DNA from: Gammaproteobacteria bacterium
GTDB taxonomy: Bacteria; Pseudomonadota; Gammaproteobacteria; Xanthomonadales; SZUA-36
DNA length: 64,000 bases
Assembly (NCBI GenBank): GCA_030428105.1
Contig: JAUIBE010000003.1
Span: 124,001 to 188,000 of the forward strand
Direction of reading: 5' to 3'
A program made the position numbers and the translations under genes. This document shows, in pieces, positions 17,595-25,144 of this stretch. The notes under the pieces were generated by a model. That model saw only the letters and a program-made list of their open reading frames with translations. It did no database searches and was not told where the DNA came from. The first letter of the stretch is position 1; every line of letters begins with the position of its first letter.

Positions 17595-18903
17595 GATCGC
17601 CCTGCTCCTGTTTTTGCGCCTGCCCGGGAGCCGCGCGGTGCTCTTTCAGGTGCGCGCGAACGTCCAGCAGGATTTTTCCAATGATCACCACCACCAGCAC
17701 CGGGGTGGGGTTGCCCAGGATCATGGAGAGCCCGCCACCAAAAATGATCACCAGGTGCATCAGCACGATGCGGCCGTAGGGCTCGGACATTTGCTTACCC
17801 AGGGTGCGGCCCTGGTATTCGCGGCGTCCCAGGAAGTTGACGAAGAACGAGATGCCGTGGCTCACGAACAGCGCTGCCAGGGCCGGCCACAGGCCGACGA
17901 ACATCGCGGCCACCTGTTGCAATTCCGCCTCAGCAGGCGCTTGCATGCCTTCCACGAAAATGCCGTAGATGAACATGAAATGCACCGCCATGAAGGCGCC
18001 AAAGTGGGCAATGAAGAACACCCCGGTAAACAGCGCCGCCCAGCGCCCGATGACCGCCATCTTGACCAGGTTATAAAACCCTATGACGGCGCTTTCGGCC
18101 CAGTACAGCACCATCACCTCGCCCAGGTTCCAGCCCAGGAACACCGTTCCCGCCAAAGGCAGGAGGTTGGCCAGGATCAACGCCAGGGTCGATGGCGAGG
18201 CGAGGGAGACCGGGGTGAGCTCAGCGGCAGCGCTTGTCACGGGCTGTGCCGGCTCGGCCACCTGGACCAGGCCCTGGACGGCCGCGCGCTCAGCGCCTTT
18301 TGTTTCTACCTGCAGCAGTTCATCAGCCCGCGGCTCACCCGTGCGAAGCGGACCTCCATTGGCACGTTGCAGCGCACTGCGAATCTCGGCAAGCTCCGCC
18401 TGTCCGGCGTTGGAACCAAACGCCACATCATGCGCGCCGTAGTCGAATTCCAGGTGCGGGCCACGCCATGACTTGCCGGACTTTGCGATTGGCCGCACCG
18501 CGCGCAGGTTGCGCAAGCCGGAAAGCTCGTAGTCGGCGCCGATGCCCAGGAATGGCAAGCCAATCGACAGCCTGAATTGATGGCCATGAACCGTTACCAC
18601 CTCTCGCCCAAACAGCATCAGCAGCAAGACAACAGTCATGATCAGAGGCGCGATCGACCACCCCAGCAGCCATGCCGATGAGAAGATTGCCGCCGTCAGG
18701 TCAAACAGGTCTTCGAAGCCGCTCCAGCCATCCACCGCCTGGCGGAACACGCCGATGGCGGGGACGATGAAAACGGCGTTCACCACCGCGATGATGGCGA
18801 TCACTTTCCACGGCCGCTTGAAAGGAAACACCCGCCGGTATTCACCGCGCCCCGGCCAGTCGACGGCCAGGCGCAGCCGAGGGCGAATTCCGTTGCGCTT
18901 CAA
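17587..18903 (-). CDS. DUF6498-type multi-pass membrane protein
   Basis: 438 residues, starting TTG at 18903, 6 bp after the lipoprotein gene; no clear ribosome site, so the start is uncertain. Two N-terminal TM helices (VIAIIAVVNAVFIVPAIG, PLIMTVVLLLMLF) precede a soluble stretch (about 110-210). A C-terminal bundle carries the DUF6498 hallmark (NLLPLAGTVFLGWNLGEVM, then VLYWAESAVIGFYNLVKM). That part has about five more TM segments. Biochemical role unknown; the coupled methyltransferase suggests a membrane-linked modification. Confidence 0.65.
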   Translation of the reverse strand: MKRNGIRPRLRLAVDWPGRGEYRRVFPFKRPWKVIAIIAVVNAVFIVPAIGVFRQAVDGWSGFEDLFDLTAAIFSSAWLLGWSIAPLIMTVVLLLMLFGREVVTVHGHQFRLSIGLPFLGIGADYELSGLRNLRAVRPIAKSGKSWRGPHLEFDYGAHDVAFGSNAGQAELAEIRSALQRANGGPLRTGEPRADELLQVETKGAERAAVQGLVQVAEPAQPVTSAAAELTPVSLASPSTLALILANLLPLAGTVFLGWNLGEVMVLYWAESAVIGFYNLVKMAVIGRWAALFTGVFFIAHFGAFMAVHFMFIYGIFVEGMQAPAEAELQQVAAMFVGLWPALAALFVSHGISFFVNFLGRREYQGRTLGKQMSEPYGRIVLMHLVIIFGGGLSMILGNPTPVLVVVIIGKILLDVRAHLKEHRAAPGQAQKQEQGDHG

Positions 18904-18909
18904 GATGAA

Positions 18910-19887
18910 CTAGAGCGCCGCGTCTCCAGCCATCAGGCTGAGGTACTCGGCTGCAGTCTGCAGGTTGGGATAACGTTCACGCAGTGCGGGCAGATCCACC
19001 GAGTAGCCTTCCTCTTCGAACCACTGGTACATGATGCGAATTTCCTCGCCAACCTGCTCCTCGAACTCTTCCCAGCTCGGCTGGATATGAACAAACTCGC
19101 GCCCGAAGGCCACCGAAAGGGCCTGGCGCAACTCCTCGATGGTGAGCGAATCGCCAGCAATTTCCTCGGTGACACCAATCCAGTCGTCGGCGTCATCAAA
19201 CGCCTCGCCCACGAAAAAGCCAATATCCTGCGCCGCAATCCACTGGTGGGAGGAATCCGCCGCGCGCGGATCTACCAACTGACCCTCGTAGAAGCGATCA
19301 CGCGACCACTGCCAGTTGTCCATGAACTCCACCGGCCGCACCACCGTCCAGTTGAGCGGACTCTGGTGCAGGTACTGCTCTACTTCCCACTTGCTCTGGA
19401 AGTGCGGAATGCCCAGCGCATCATCGGCCCCGGCCACCGAGGTCAGGACAAAGTGGTCGACCCCGGCTTTCACGGCCTCATCGACCAGCATGCGGCCCTG
19501 GGCAACCTCGGCATCGTAGCCATAGGGCCAGAAAAGGGTGACCGCGAACACGCCGTCCACCCCTTCCATCGCCGCCGCAACCGAAGCCGGGTCGTCGTAG
19601 TTGCCGCCTACCAGCTCAGCGCCCAGGGTGGCGAGCACCCGCGCATTGTCGCTTTCAGGGTCACGGGTCAGGCCACGTACCGCGTAGCCGCGGCGCAATA
19701 ACTCGCGCGCCACCGCGCCGCCCTGGGTGCCGGTGGCGCCGGTGACCAGGATCAGCTTCGCACCGTTGGTGCTTTCAGCCGGCTCCGCCGATGGCGCTGC
19801 AGCATCGTCGGATTGCCCGCATGCCACCAACAGGAACACAGCGGTGAAAAACAGCGAGAGAGATCGAAAAATGTGAGTTTGCTTCAT
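18910..19887 (-). CDS. NmrA-like NAD(P)-binding protein with lipoprotein signal
   Basis: 325 residues from ATG 19887, chosen because AAGGG lies 7 nt upstream and the N-terminus then forms a lipoprotein signal (FRSLSLFFTAVFLLVACGQ, lipobox LVAC, Cys23). After an Ala/Ser linker comes an NmrA/SDR-atypical Rossmann domain: LILVTGATGTQGGAVARELL, RGLTRDPES, ELVGGNYDDPASVAAAMEGVD, VVRPVEFMDNW. Most NmrA proteins are cytoplasmic; this one is predicted to be exported and lipid-anchored. It is followed by the DUF6498-methyltransferase pair and could be part of that unit. Confidence 0.75.
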   Translation of the reverse strand: MKQTHIFRSLSLFFTAVFLLVACGQSDDAAAPSAEPAESTNGAKLILVTGATGTQGGAVARELLRRGYAVRGLTRDPESDNARVLATLGAELVGGNYDDPASVAAAMEGVDGVFAVTLFWPYGYDAEVAQGRMLVDEAVKAGVDHFVLTSVAGADDALGIPHFQSKWEVEQYLHQSPLNWTVVRPVEFMDNWQWSRDRFYEGQLVDPRAADSSHQWIAAQDIGFFVGEAFDDADDWIGVTEEIAGDSLTIEELRQALSVAFGREFVHIQPSWEEFEEQVGEEIRIMYQWFEEEGYSVDLPALRERYPNLQTAAEYLSLMAGDAAL

Positions 19888-19944
19888 TCCAGCACCCTTA
19901 TTGCACAGGCAAGTTGCCAATTGATGAACCCAATGCACCCACCA

Positions 19945-20865
19945 TCATGCCACTTCGGCCTGCTCACAGCTGCCAAATTGCTGTGAAGAGAAGTGCTGGT
20001 GCAGGAAATCGGAGAACGCGCGGATCTTGGCGGGGTTGTAGCGCCGCTGCAAATACAGCAACGAGATGGCGAGCGGCGCGCTGCGATAGGGCCGCAGAAT
20101 TTCCATCAGGCGCCCCTGCTCGAGGTGGTCGATTACCAGGAACTCGGGAAGCTGGACCACGCCCAGCCCCTCGCAGGCAGCACTGGCCAGTGCGCGGCCA
20201 TTGTTGGCCGAAAGCCGCCAGTTCACATTCACGTCAATCGATTGATCGCCATCGGGGAATCTCCACTTGCCGGGTTTCGGCGCCAGCGCGTATTCCAGCA
20301 CCTGGTGGTTTTCGAGATCAGTGGGGTGTTTCGGCTCGCCGTGCATGGCGAGGTACTCCGGCGAGGCATAACAGGCAATGCAGGCCTCCCCCAGCTTGCG
20401 CGCCACCAGGCTGGAATCTCCCAGCTCACCAATGCGTACCGCGACATCGAAGTTCTCATCAAGCAGGTCGACCAGCCGGTCGTCGAAGTGCACCTCGACC
20501 TGCACCTCGGGCTCGCGCGACAAAAAGGTGCGAATCGCCGAGCGCAGGTAGACGATGCCAAAGTCCAGCGGCGCGCTGATGCGCAGCAACCCGCGCGGCT
20601 TCTCGGCGTGGCCGGTAGTACGCGCCTGTAGTTCATCGAAACGATCCAGCAGCTCCAGGCTGGATGCGTAGTATTGCTCGCCGGCGTCGGTCAGCTCCAC
20701 GTGACGAGTTGAGCGGTCGAGCAGGCGCACGCCCAGTTCACTCTCCAGCGCCGCCACCTGGCGGGTCACTACCGCTGGCGACAAGTCAAGCTGGCGCGCG
20801 GCGCGGCTGAAGCTTTCCAGCTCGGCCACCCGGCAGAAGGTACGCATGGCGGTGAGGCGATCCAT
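19945..20865 (-). CDS. LysR-family transcriptional regulator
   Basis: 306 residues. An N-terminal winged helix-turn-helix (AMRTFCRVAELESFSRAARQLDLSPAVVTRQVAALE) is followed by a periplasmic-binding-like effector domain (SAPLDFGIVYLRSAIRTFL, then EVHFDDRLVDLLDENFDVAVRIG). It is divergent from the pirin-GST-DoxX operon, the standard layout for a LysR regulator of that operon. A palindrome at 20877-20895 lies between them. Stress induction of the three genes is an inference from similar clusters. Confidence 0.92.
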   Translation of the reverse strand: MDRLTAMRTFCRVAELESFSRAARQLDLSPAVVTRQVAALESELGVRLLDRSTRHVELTDAGEQYYASSLELLDRFDELQARTTGHAEKPRGLLRISAPLDFGIVYLRSAIRTFLSREPEVQVEVHFDDRLVDLLDENFDVAVRIGELGDSSLVARKLGEACIACYASPEYLAMHGEPKHPTDLENHQVLEYALAPKPGKWRFPDGDQSIDVNVNWRLSANNGRALASAACEGLGVVQLPEFLVIDHLEQGRLMEILRPYRSAPLAISLLYLQRRYNPAKIRAFSDFLHQHFSSQQFGSCEQAEVA

Positions 20866-20876
20866 TATTTCTATTT

Positions 20877-20895
20877 TAGCAATTATATTTTGCTA
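20877..20895. promoter_or_regulatory. putative LysR operator
   Basis: TAGCAA (20877-20882) and TTGCTA (20890-20895) form a perfect 6-bp dyad around a 7-bp AT spacer, in an AT-rich strip between the LysR gene and the pirin gene. The position and partial symmetry fit a LysR site controlling both directions. Confidence 0.5.
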
Positions 20896-20968
20896 TTTGT
20901 GCCTATTCTTCTCTTTTCTGCAATTCGATAGGATGCGTCACAGCTAGATACTTAACGGAGACATTCCA

Positions 20969-21670
20969 ATGCTGACCATTCGCAAAGCCAACGATCGCGG
21001 ACACGCAAAGCTGGACTGGCTGGAAAGCCACCACACCTTTTCGTTTGCCGATTACTACGACCCGCGCCACATGGGTTTCGCCGACCTGCGCGTGATCAAC
21101 GATGACGTGATTGCGCCGGGCCGTGGCTTTGGCACCCACCCCCACCGTGACATGGAAATCATCACCTACGTGCTGGAAGGCGCGCTGGAACACAAGGACT
21201 CCATGGGCAACGGCTCGGTGATGCGCCCGGGCGACGTGCAGCGCATGAGCGCCGGCACGGGCGTCACCCACAGCGAGTTCAACCCATCGCCGGAAGAACC
21301 GGTGCACCTGCTGCAGATCTGGCTGCTGCCTGATCGAAGGGGACACACCCCCGGTTACGAGCAGAAGCACTTCGCCAGCGATGAAAAGCGCGGCAAGTTG
21401 CGCCTGATTGCCTCGCGCCAGGGTGAGGAAGGCTCGGTGTCACTCAACCAGGACGTGCGCGTTTACGCGGCCCTGGTGAATGGTGACGAGGCCGTGAACT
21501 ACACCCTGGAGCAGGGTCGCGTGGCCTGGGTGCATATCGCCCGCGGCACCGTCGAGCTCAACGGCCAGACGCTGGAAGCCGGTGACGGCGCCTCGCTGAC
21601 CGATGCCGACGCCCTGAAATTCACCAACGGCGACCAGGCCGAACTGCTGTTGTTCGACATGGCTGCCTGA
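20969..21670 (+). CDS. pirin-family bicupin (YhaK-like)
   Basis: 233 residues. The N-terminal cupin carries the pirin metal ligands (GFGTHPHRDMEIITYVLEGA, then GVTHSEFNPS) and the family start (RKANDRGHAKLDWLESHHTFSF). GGAG is 9 nt before the ATG. Bacterial pirins are iron-binding and some are quercetin-dioxygenase-like; the substrate here is unknown. It is the first gene of a three-gene unit with a glutathione S-transferase and DoxX, a common electrophile/oxidative-stress cluster. Confidence 0.93.
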   Translation: MLTIRKANDRGHAKLDWLESHHTFSFADYYDPRHMGFADLRVINDDVIAPGRGFGTHPHRDMEIITYVLEGALEHKDSMGNGSVMRPGDVQRMSAGTGVTHSEFNPSPEEPVHLLQIWLLPDRRGHTPGYEQKHFASDEKRGKLRLIASRQGEEGSVSLNQDVRVYAALVNGDEAVNYTLEQGRVAWVHIARGTVELNGQTLEAGDGASLTDADALKFTNGDQAELLLFDMAA

Positions 21671-21710
21671 GCAATTTTTTGAAAAATTTTCTGAAACTAA
21701 TCGGAGTTGA

Positions 21711-22337
21711 ATGATGAAACTGTATTTCTCACCCGGCGCCTGCTCACTGGCGCCCATGATCCTGGCCGAGTGGCTTGAACTGCCGCTGGAAGTGGAGCGC
21801 GTGAACCTGAGAGCGCCCAGCGAGGCCTTCCTGGCCGATAACCCACTGGGCGCGGTCCCAACGCTGGTGCTGGATGACGGCACCGCGATGACCCAGGTGG
21901 ACGCCATCGTGCAGTACTTCAGCGACCTCAAACCCGAGGCCGGCCTGGATGCCGGCGACGATCTGATGGACCGCTTCGAGCTGCACCGCTGGCAAGCGCT
22001 ACTGACCGGCGACTACCACCCGCCCTTCGGCGCGTGGTTCGGCCCGGCGCGCTATACCACCGACCACAGCGAGGCCTCTCTCAAGGCAGTGAAGGATGCC
22101 GTGGAGCAGCGCGTTCGCAACGTGACGAAGCAGATCGAAAACCAGATTGGCAGCGGTACGCACATCGTCCTTGGACGACGCACCCTGCTGGACGCCGCCG
22201 CCTACGCCATGCTGCGTTGGCTGCGGAATTTTGAGAAAGACCTGGCGCCATGGCCCAACATCGCCCGTTTTCTACATGCCATGGAAGAGGACTCCGGGGT
22301 GAAAGCCGCCCTGGAGCGCGAGAAAACCGGCGCCTAG
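21711..22337 (+). CDS. glutathione S-transferase
   Basis: 208 residues of normal length. The N-terminal thioredoxin-like domain has KLYFSPGACSLAPMILAEWL, with Ser/Cys positions where bacterial beta-class GSTs bind glutathione, and NPLGAVPTLVLDDG with the cis-Pro. The helical C-terminal domain follows (HRWQALLTGDYHPPFGAWF). GGAG precedes tandem ATGs at 21711/21714. Middle gene of the pirin-GST-DoxX unit. Confidence 0.92.
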   Translation: MMKLYFSPGACSLAPMILAEWLELPLEVERVNLRAPSEAFLADNPLGAVPTLVLDDGTAMTQVDAIVQYFSDLKPEAGLDAGDDLMDRFELHRWQALLTGDYHPPFGAWFGPARYTTDHSEASLKAVKDAVEQRVRNVTKQIENQIGSGTHIVLGRRTLLDAAAYAMLRWLRNFEKDLAPWPNIARFLHAMEEDSGVKAALEREKTGA

Positions 22338-22372
22338 TGCAAAGCGCCACCCACAACCTTGAGGACACTGAA

Positions 22373-22744
22373 ATGAACTTCTTATCCGGACTGGCACCGA
22401 TTGCCCACTGGGGCGTGCGCCTTTCGCTGGCCGCCACCTTTATCTATCACGGTCTTGGAAAATGGCCACCCACCGGCTTCGCCGAGGCGCTAGGCCTGCC
22501 GCTGGCCATCGCCTGGGCGGTGATGATCGCCGAGGTACTCGCCGGCCTGTTCCTGATGATCGGCGCCTTCGGCAAGGACGTGCTCACGCGTCTCGCCGGG
22601 CTGATTGTCATCGTCATCATGATCGGCGCGATCGCCCTGGTGCATGCCGCAAACGGTTTCAGCGTTAGCAACGGCGGGTTTGAGTTCCAACTGCTGATGC
22701 TGACGGTTGGCCTGTACTTCGCGGCCCGCGGCAATAACGTCTAG
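22373..22744 (+). CDS. DoxX-family membrane protein
   Basis: 123 residues from ATG 22373 with GAGG about 9 nt upstream. Four TM helices and the DoxX signature (WGVRLSLAATFIYHGLGKW; VMIAEVLAGLFLMIGAF). Family members are inner-membrane proteins linked to redox or thiol stress. Last gene of the LysR-controlled unit; its TAG shares a CTAG with the facing DUF1697 gene. Confidence 0.88.
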   Translation: MNFLSGLAPIAHWGVRLSLAATFIYHGLGKWPPTGFAEALGLPLAIAWAVMIAEVLAGLFLMIGAFGKDVLTRLAGLIVIVIMIGAIALVHAANGFSVSNGGFEFQLLMLTVGLYFAARGNNV

Positions 22745-23280
22745 AGCAGGTTTACGATTGCGCTGACGGTATTGAAGTTTCGAGCGGTGGCTGGCACCCC
22801 CAGGCACCGCTCGACGCGGTCCGCCAGCTTCGAGTTGCCAAAGCCTTCGGGGGTGTAGAGAAAAAACACCCGGCCCTGCAGGCTGAATTGTTCGGAATCT
22901 TTCTTGACCGATCCTAGCGTCTCCAGGTCTGGAGCCTGCGGTGATTCCGCCAGGAAGAAAAAGTGCAGCAGCTTTCCCTGCTCTGTGGGATACGGGTTCT
23001 GCGCCACCGCATTGTTTAGCTGCGCCTTGTCCAGCAGCATCACGTTGGGGCGGAAGCCAAACTCCTGCTCAACCGCAGCGGAAATGGTGTCTGCGTCTAC
23101 ATCGGCTGACGCAGCCGTACGGTCGAATACAACGTTGCCGCTTTGGATGTAGGTCTTTATGTCGGTGAAGCCCAGCCCCTCGAGGATGCGCTTCAGGTCT
23201 TTCATCGGCAGCGAGCGGGTTCGGCCCACGTTGATGCCGCGGAACAGGGCGATGCCAATGCCGGAACCCGGGTCAGTCAT
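22741..23280 (-). CDS. DUF1697 protein
   Basis: 179 residues with the family opening (IALFRGINVGRTRSLPMKDL) and the conserved TYIQSGNVVF and LPMKDLKRILEGLGF segments. Soluble, function unknown. Its start overlaps the cupin gene's stop by 8 bp, so it is translated from the same message; its stop is fused with that of DoxX. Confidence 0.85.
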   Translation of the reverse strand: MTDPGSGIGIALFRGINVGRTRSLPMKDLKRILEGLGFTDIKTYIQSGNVVFDRTAASADVDADTISAAVEQEFGFRPNVMLLDKAQLNNAVAQNPYPTEQGKLLHFFFLAESPQAPDLETLGSVKKDSEQFSLQGRVFFLYTPEGFGNSKLADRVERCLGVPATARNFNTVSAIVNLL

Positions 23281-24031
23281 TCGCCGCGGTGATTTCCTTG
23301 AACCCCGAGACGTGCGAAGAAACCGCGCGCCAGTTGTCGCCCACCTTGATCAGTACGTTGCTTGAAGCGTACTCGTAGTCCCGCGCCACCCCGCGGCCGT
23401 CGATGATGGCCATGTTCTGTGCCGGGTAAATCGCCAGCCGCTCGATGTGGTATTCAAAGCCCGGCGGATTCCACTGGTTGTTGCGAACAAACTCCAGCTC
23501 ACCCTCCTTGGTGGATCGGTTGCCCTCGGCATCGATCAGTTCGAAGCTGTCGTGCAGAAGCTGGTCGAGCAATTCGTCATCCTGCGTGCGATAGGCCTGT
23601 GGCCACAGCACCGTTTTGAAGTGGCGCAGGGTCGCCTCGTCGTCACTGCTCGCAGGCTGCGTGACGAGCGGTTCAATAATCAGGTAGCTGGTATCGGTAT
23701 CGCCAATGTTCAGCGCCTCGTGCACCGTCACCGAATCCGACGACCAGGTGGAGCCGGCGCTGGTGGTCAGCTCACGGTCACCGGAAGCATCGGAAAGCCT
23801 GACCGTCGAGCCTTCCAGCGTGTAGCCGAAATGCGGGTTGTGATAGTGCTTCTCGTGACCAACACCCGGCGGAAAGACGCAACGCCCCACGCGCACGGAC
23901 GGATCCTCGAACAGCAACTCGCAGGTTTCCTCACCTTGCCACCCGGCCTCAAAAGCATGCGGCAACCCCGCCGTTTGATCTGCCATGGCCGGCAAAGCAA
24001 TCAATACCAAAACAAAAGAAGCGAGTTTCAT
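23273..24031 (-). CDS. exported cupin plus SnoaL/DUF4440-like protein
   Basis: 252 residues from ATG 24031, which gives a signal peptide (MKLASFVLVLIALPAMA). Starting at 24124 would translate tRNA-derived repeats and is rejected. N-terminal cupin (PPGVGHEKHYHNPHFGYTLE, His ligands visible) at about 35-125; C-terminal NTF2-like domain at about 145-248 (DDELLDQLLHDSFELIDAEG, IDGRGVARDYEYASSNV). Its 5' leader consists of repeated tRNA-Ile2 tails ending directly at the start codon. Confidence 0.75.
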   Translation of the reverse strand: MKLASFVLVLIALPAMADQTAGLPHAFEAGWQGEETCELLFEDPSVRVGRCVFPPGVGHEKHYHNPHFGYTLEGSTVRLSDASGDRELTTSAGSTWSSDSVTVHEALNIGDTDTSYLIIEPLVTQPASSDDEATLRHFKTVLWPQAYRTQDDELLDQLLHDSFELIDAEGNRSTKEGELEFVRNNQWNPPGFEYHIERLAIYPAQNMAIIDGRGVARDYEYASSNVLIKVGDNWRAVSSHVSGFKEITAAND

Positions 24032-24039
24032 GGTGGAGA

Positions 24040-24062
24040 CCCTGTTGGATTTGAACCCGAAT
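24040..24062 (-). repeat. tRNA-Ile2 3'-tail copy 1
   Basis: 23 bp identical to 24074-24096, sharing 18 bp (CCCTGTTGGATTTGAACC) with the T-arm/acceptor 3' half of the tRNA at 24244-24261. It lies just upstream of the cupin gene's ATG on the leftward strand. Confidence 0.85.
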
Positions 24063-24066
24063 GAAG

Positions 24067-24091
24067 TGGTGGGCCCTGTTGGATTTGAACC
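24067..24091 (-). repeat. tRNA-Ile2 3'-tail copy 2
   Basis: 25 bp identical to 24237-24261, i.e. the tRNA's CCA end, acceptor 3' strand and T-arm. Its extended copy (24074-24096) repeats copy 1 at a 34-bp period. A duplicated tRNA 3' end is the usual footprint of an integrase attachment site, but only 145 bp separate the copies. Confidence 0.85.
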
Positions 24092-24196
24092 CGAATCCGC
24101 GCAAGGCGGGCGGTTCAAAGGCACACACCTTCACCGGATTCGATGGATGAAGGGCGTAGTGTCCAAAGCGCTGGTGCACGATGTCAATCTACCGTG

Positions 24197-24242
24197 CCAC
24201 CAACCTCCAGGTATTTCCGATGAAATACCTGGAGGTTGGTGG
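24197..24242. other. 21-bp perfect hairpin overlapping the tRNA CCA end
   Basis: Arms 24197-24217 and 24222-24242 are perfectly complementary over 21 bp around a 4-nt loop. The right arm contains the tRNA's discriminator, CCA and last two acceptor bases, so in the precursor transcript this stem would compete with the acceptor stem. No T-tract follows, so a simple terminator is unlikely. Confidence 0.85.
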
Positions 24243-24312
24243 GCCCTGTTGGATTTGAACCAACGACCAATCGATTATGAGTCGACTGCTCTAACCGCTG
24301 AGCTAAGGGCCC
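24237..24312 (-). tRNA. tRNA-Ile2 (anticodon CAU, lysidine type), CCA encoded
   Basis: 76 nt on the leftward strand. Acceptor GGGCCCU (24312-24306) pairs with AGGGCCC (24247-24241), discriminator A, encoded CCA at 24239-24237. D-arm TAGCTCAGCGGTTAGAGCA, anticodon loop CUCAUAA (CAT at 24279-24277), T-arm GGTTCAAATCC. The body closely follows E. coli ileX (GACTCATAATCG, TTGGTCG, GGTTCAA), so this is the tRNA whose CAU becomes LAU and reads AUA, not a methionine tRNA. Its 3' end is embedded in a hairpin and copied twice downstream. Confidence 0.93.
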
Positions 24313-24417
24313 CAGGAGAACGTACGGGCGCTATTTTAACTGAGATGTGAAAACGGATGTGCGCAGCCCGTACTAAAGACAAACAGCGGGTTAGCATTTA
24401 TTTAACCGTGCGCGCAT

Positions 24418-25125
24418 ATGATGAATGCGACCATGAGTTCTGACACCTTTCAACTGACCAAGACGCAAGGAAGGAAGCACCTGGTTCTTCCCTTGCTAGT
24501 TGTCACGGCCCTCCACGGTGCGCTGCTGCTGATACCTTCGAAGCGCCAGGTTACTCCTGCGCAATCGAATATCACAGAGCTGACAGTCCAGCTTGTTTCA
24601 AAGGCCGGCGACGAGACACCAATACCCGCCGATACTGCACCGCCGGCCACGACGCTTCTTGAAGTCGCACCAACGGAAACCCCGATATCTGACTTACCCA
24701 GGCAGACAATGCGAAGTGCACCAATGCAACCAGAGCCGAAGCCTCCGCAGACCAGAAAGATACAGCTCGAGCCGGAAAGCGACGCCCAGTCAGGCCTGGC
24801 AGCCCGGATATTGAGCAGCCCCTTCCTTGAAGAATCGCCGCCGGATTCGGGCCCATTTCCGGTCAGCAGCGAAGCCGAAAGCAAAACCACGGGGTTCCGA
24901 TTCGCTGATCGCTCTACACCCGACTCCGTTCTTTACCCGCCTGTGATGGATTTACCATTCGCCGATACGCCCCGGTTGGCGCTGGAATTCTACGACAACG
25001 GCCTGATGGGTGACTTTCAGCGTTTCAGAGACTCAGTGACCTGGAGCAAAACCTGGACATCGAAGAACGGCACCAAGTTTGGTTGCGCACTGGTGCTAAT
25101 CATCCCTGCTTGCGCCTGGGACTGA
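24418..25125 (+). CDS. TonB-like N-terminal membrane protein lacking the TonB C-terminal domain
   Basis: 235 residues; possible starts at 24418, 24421 and 24433, none with a good ribosome site. One TM helix (LVLPLLVVTALHGALLLI) carries a His in the position typical of TonB/TolA-type helices. It is followed by a Pro/Thr/Glu-rich periplasmic linker (about 60-150), as in TonB. The expected beta-alpha-beta C-terminal domain is absent. Instead the protein ends TWTSKNGTKFGCALVLI plus a short Cys-Trp tail. Base composition is visibly more AT-rich than its neighbours and it sits beside a tRNA. Possibly acquired; function not recognised. Confidence 0.55.
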   Translation: MMNATMSSDTFQLTKTQGRKHLVLPLLVVTALHGALLLIPSKRQVTPAQSNITELTVQLVSKAGDETPIPADTAPPATTLLEVAPTETPISDLPRQTMRSAPMQPEPKPPQTRKIQLEPESDAQSGLAARILSSPFLEESPPDSGPFPVSSEAESKTTGFRFADRSTPDSVLYPPVMDLPFADTPRLALEFYDNGLMGDFQRFRDSVTWSKTWTSKNGTKFGCALVLIIPACAWD

Positions 25126-25144
25126 GAGGCGAAATTCAATCCAC

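Noticed and set aside
24032-24124. N-terminal extension of the cupin protein to 24124
   Set aside because: It would translate the tRNA-tail repeats and hide a good signal peptide beginning at 24031.
24237-24312. Calling the CAT-anticodon tRNA a methionine tRNA
   Set aside because: The body follows E. coli ileX (tRNA-Ile2) rather than elongator or initiator tRNA-Met, and the first pair is G-C without the initiator mismatch.
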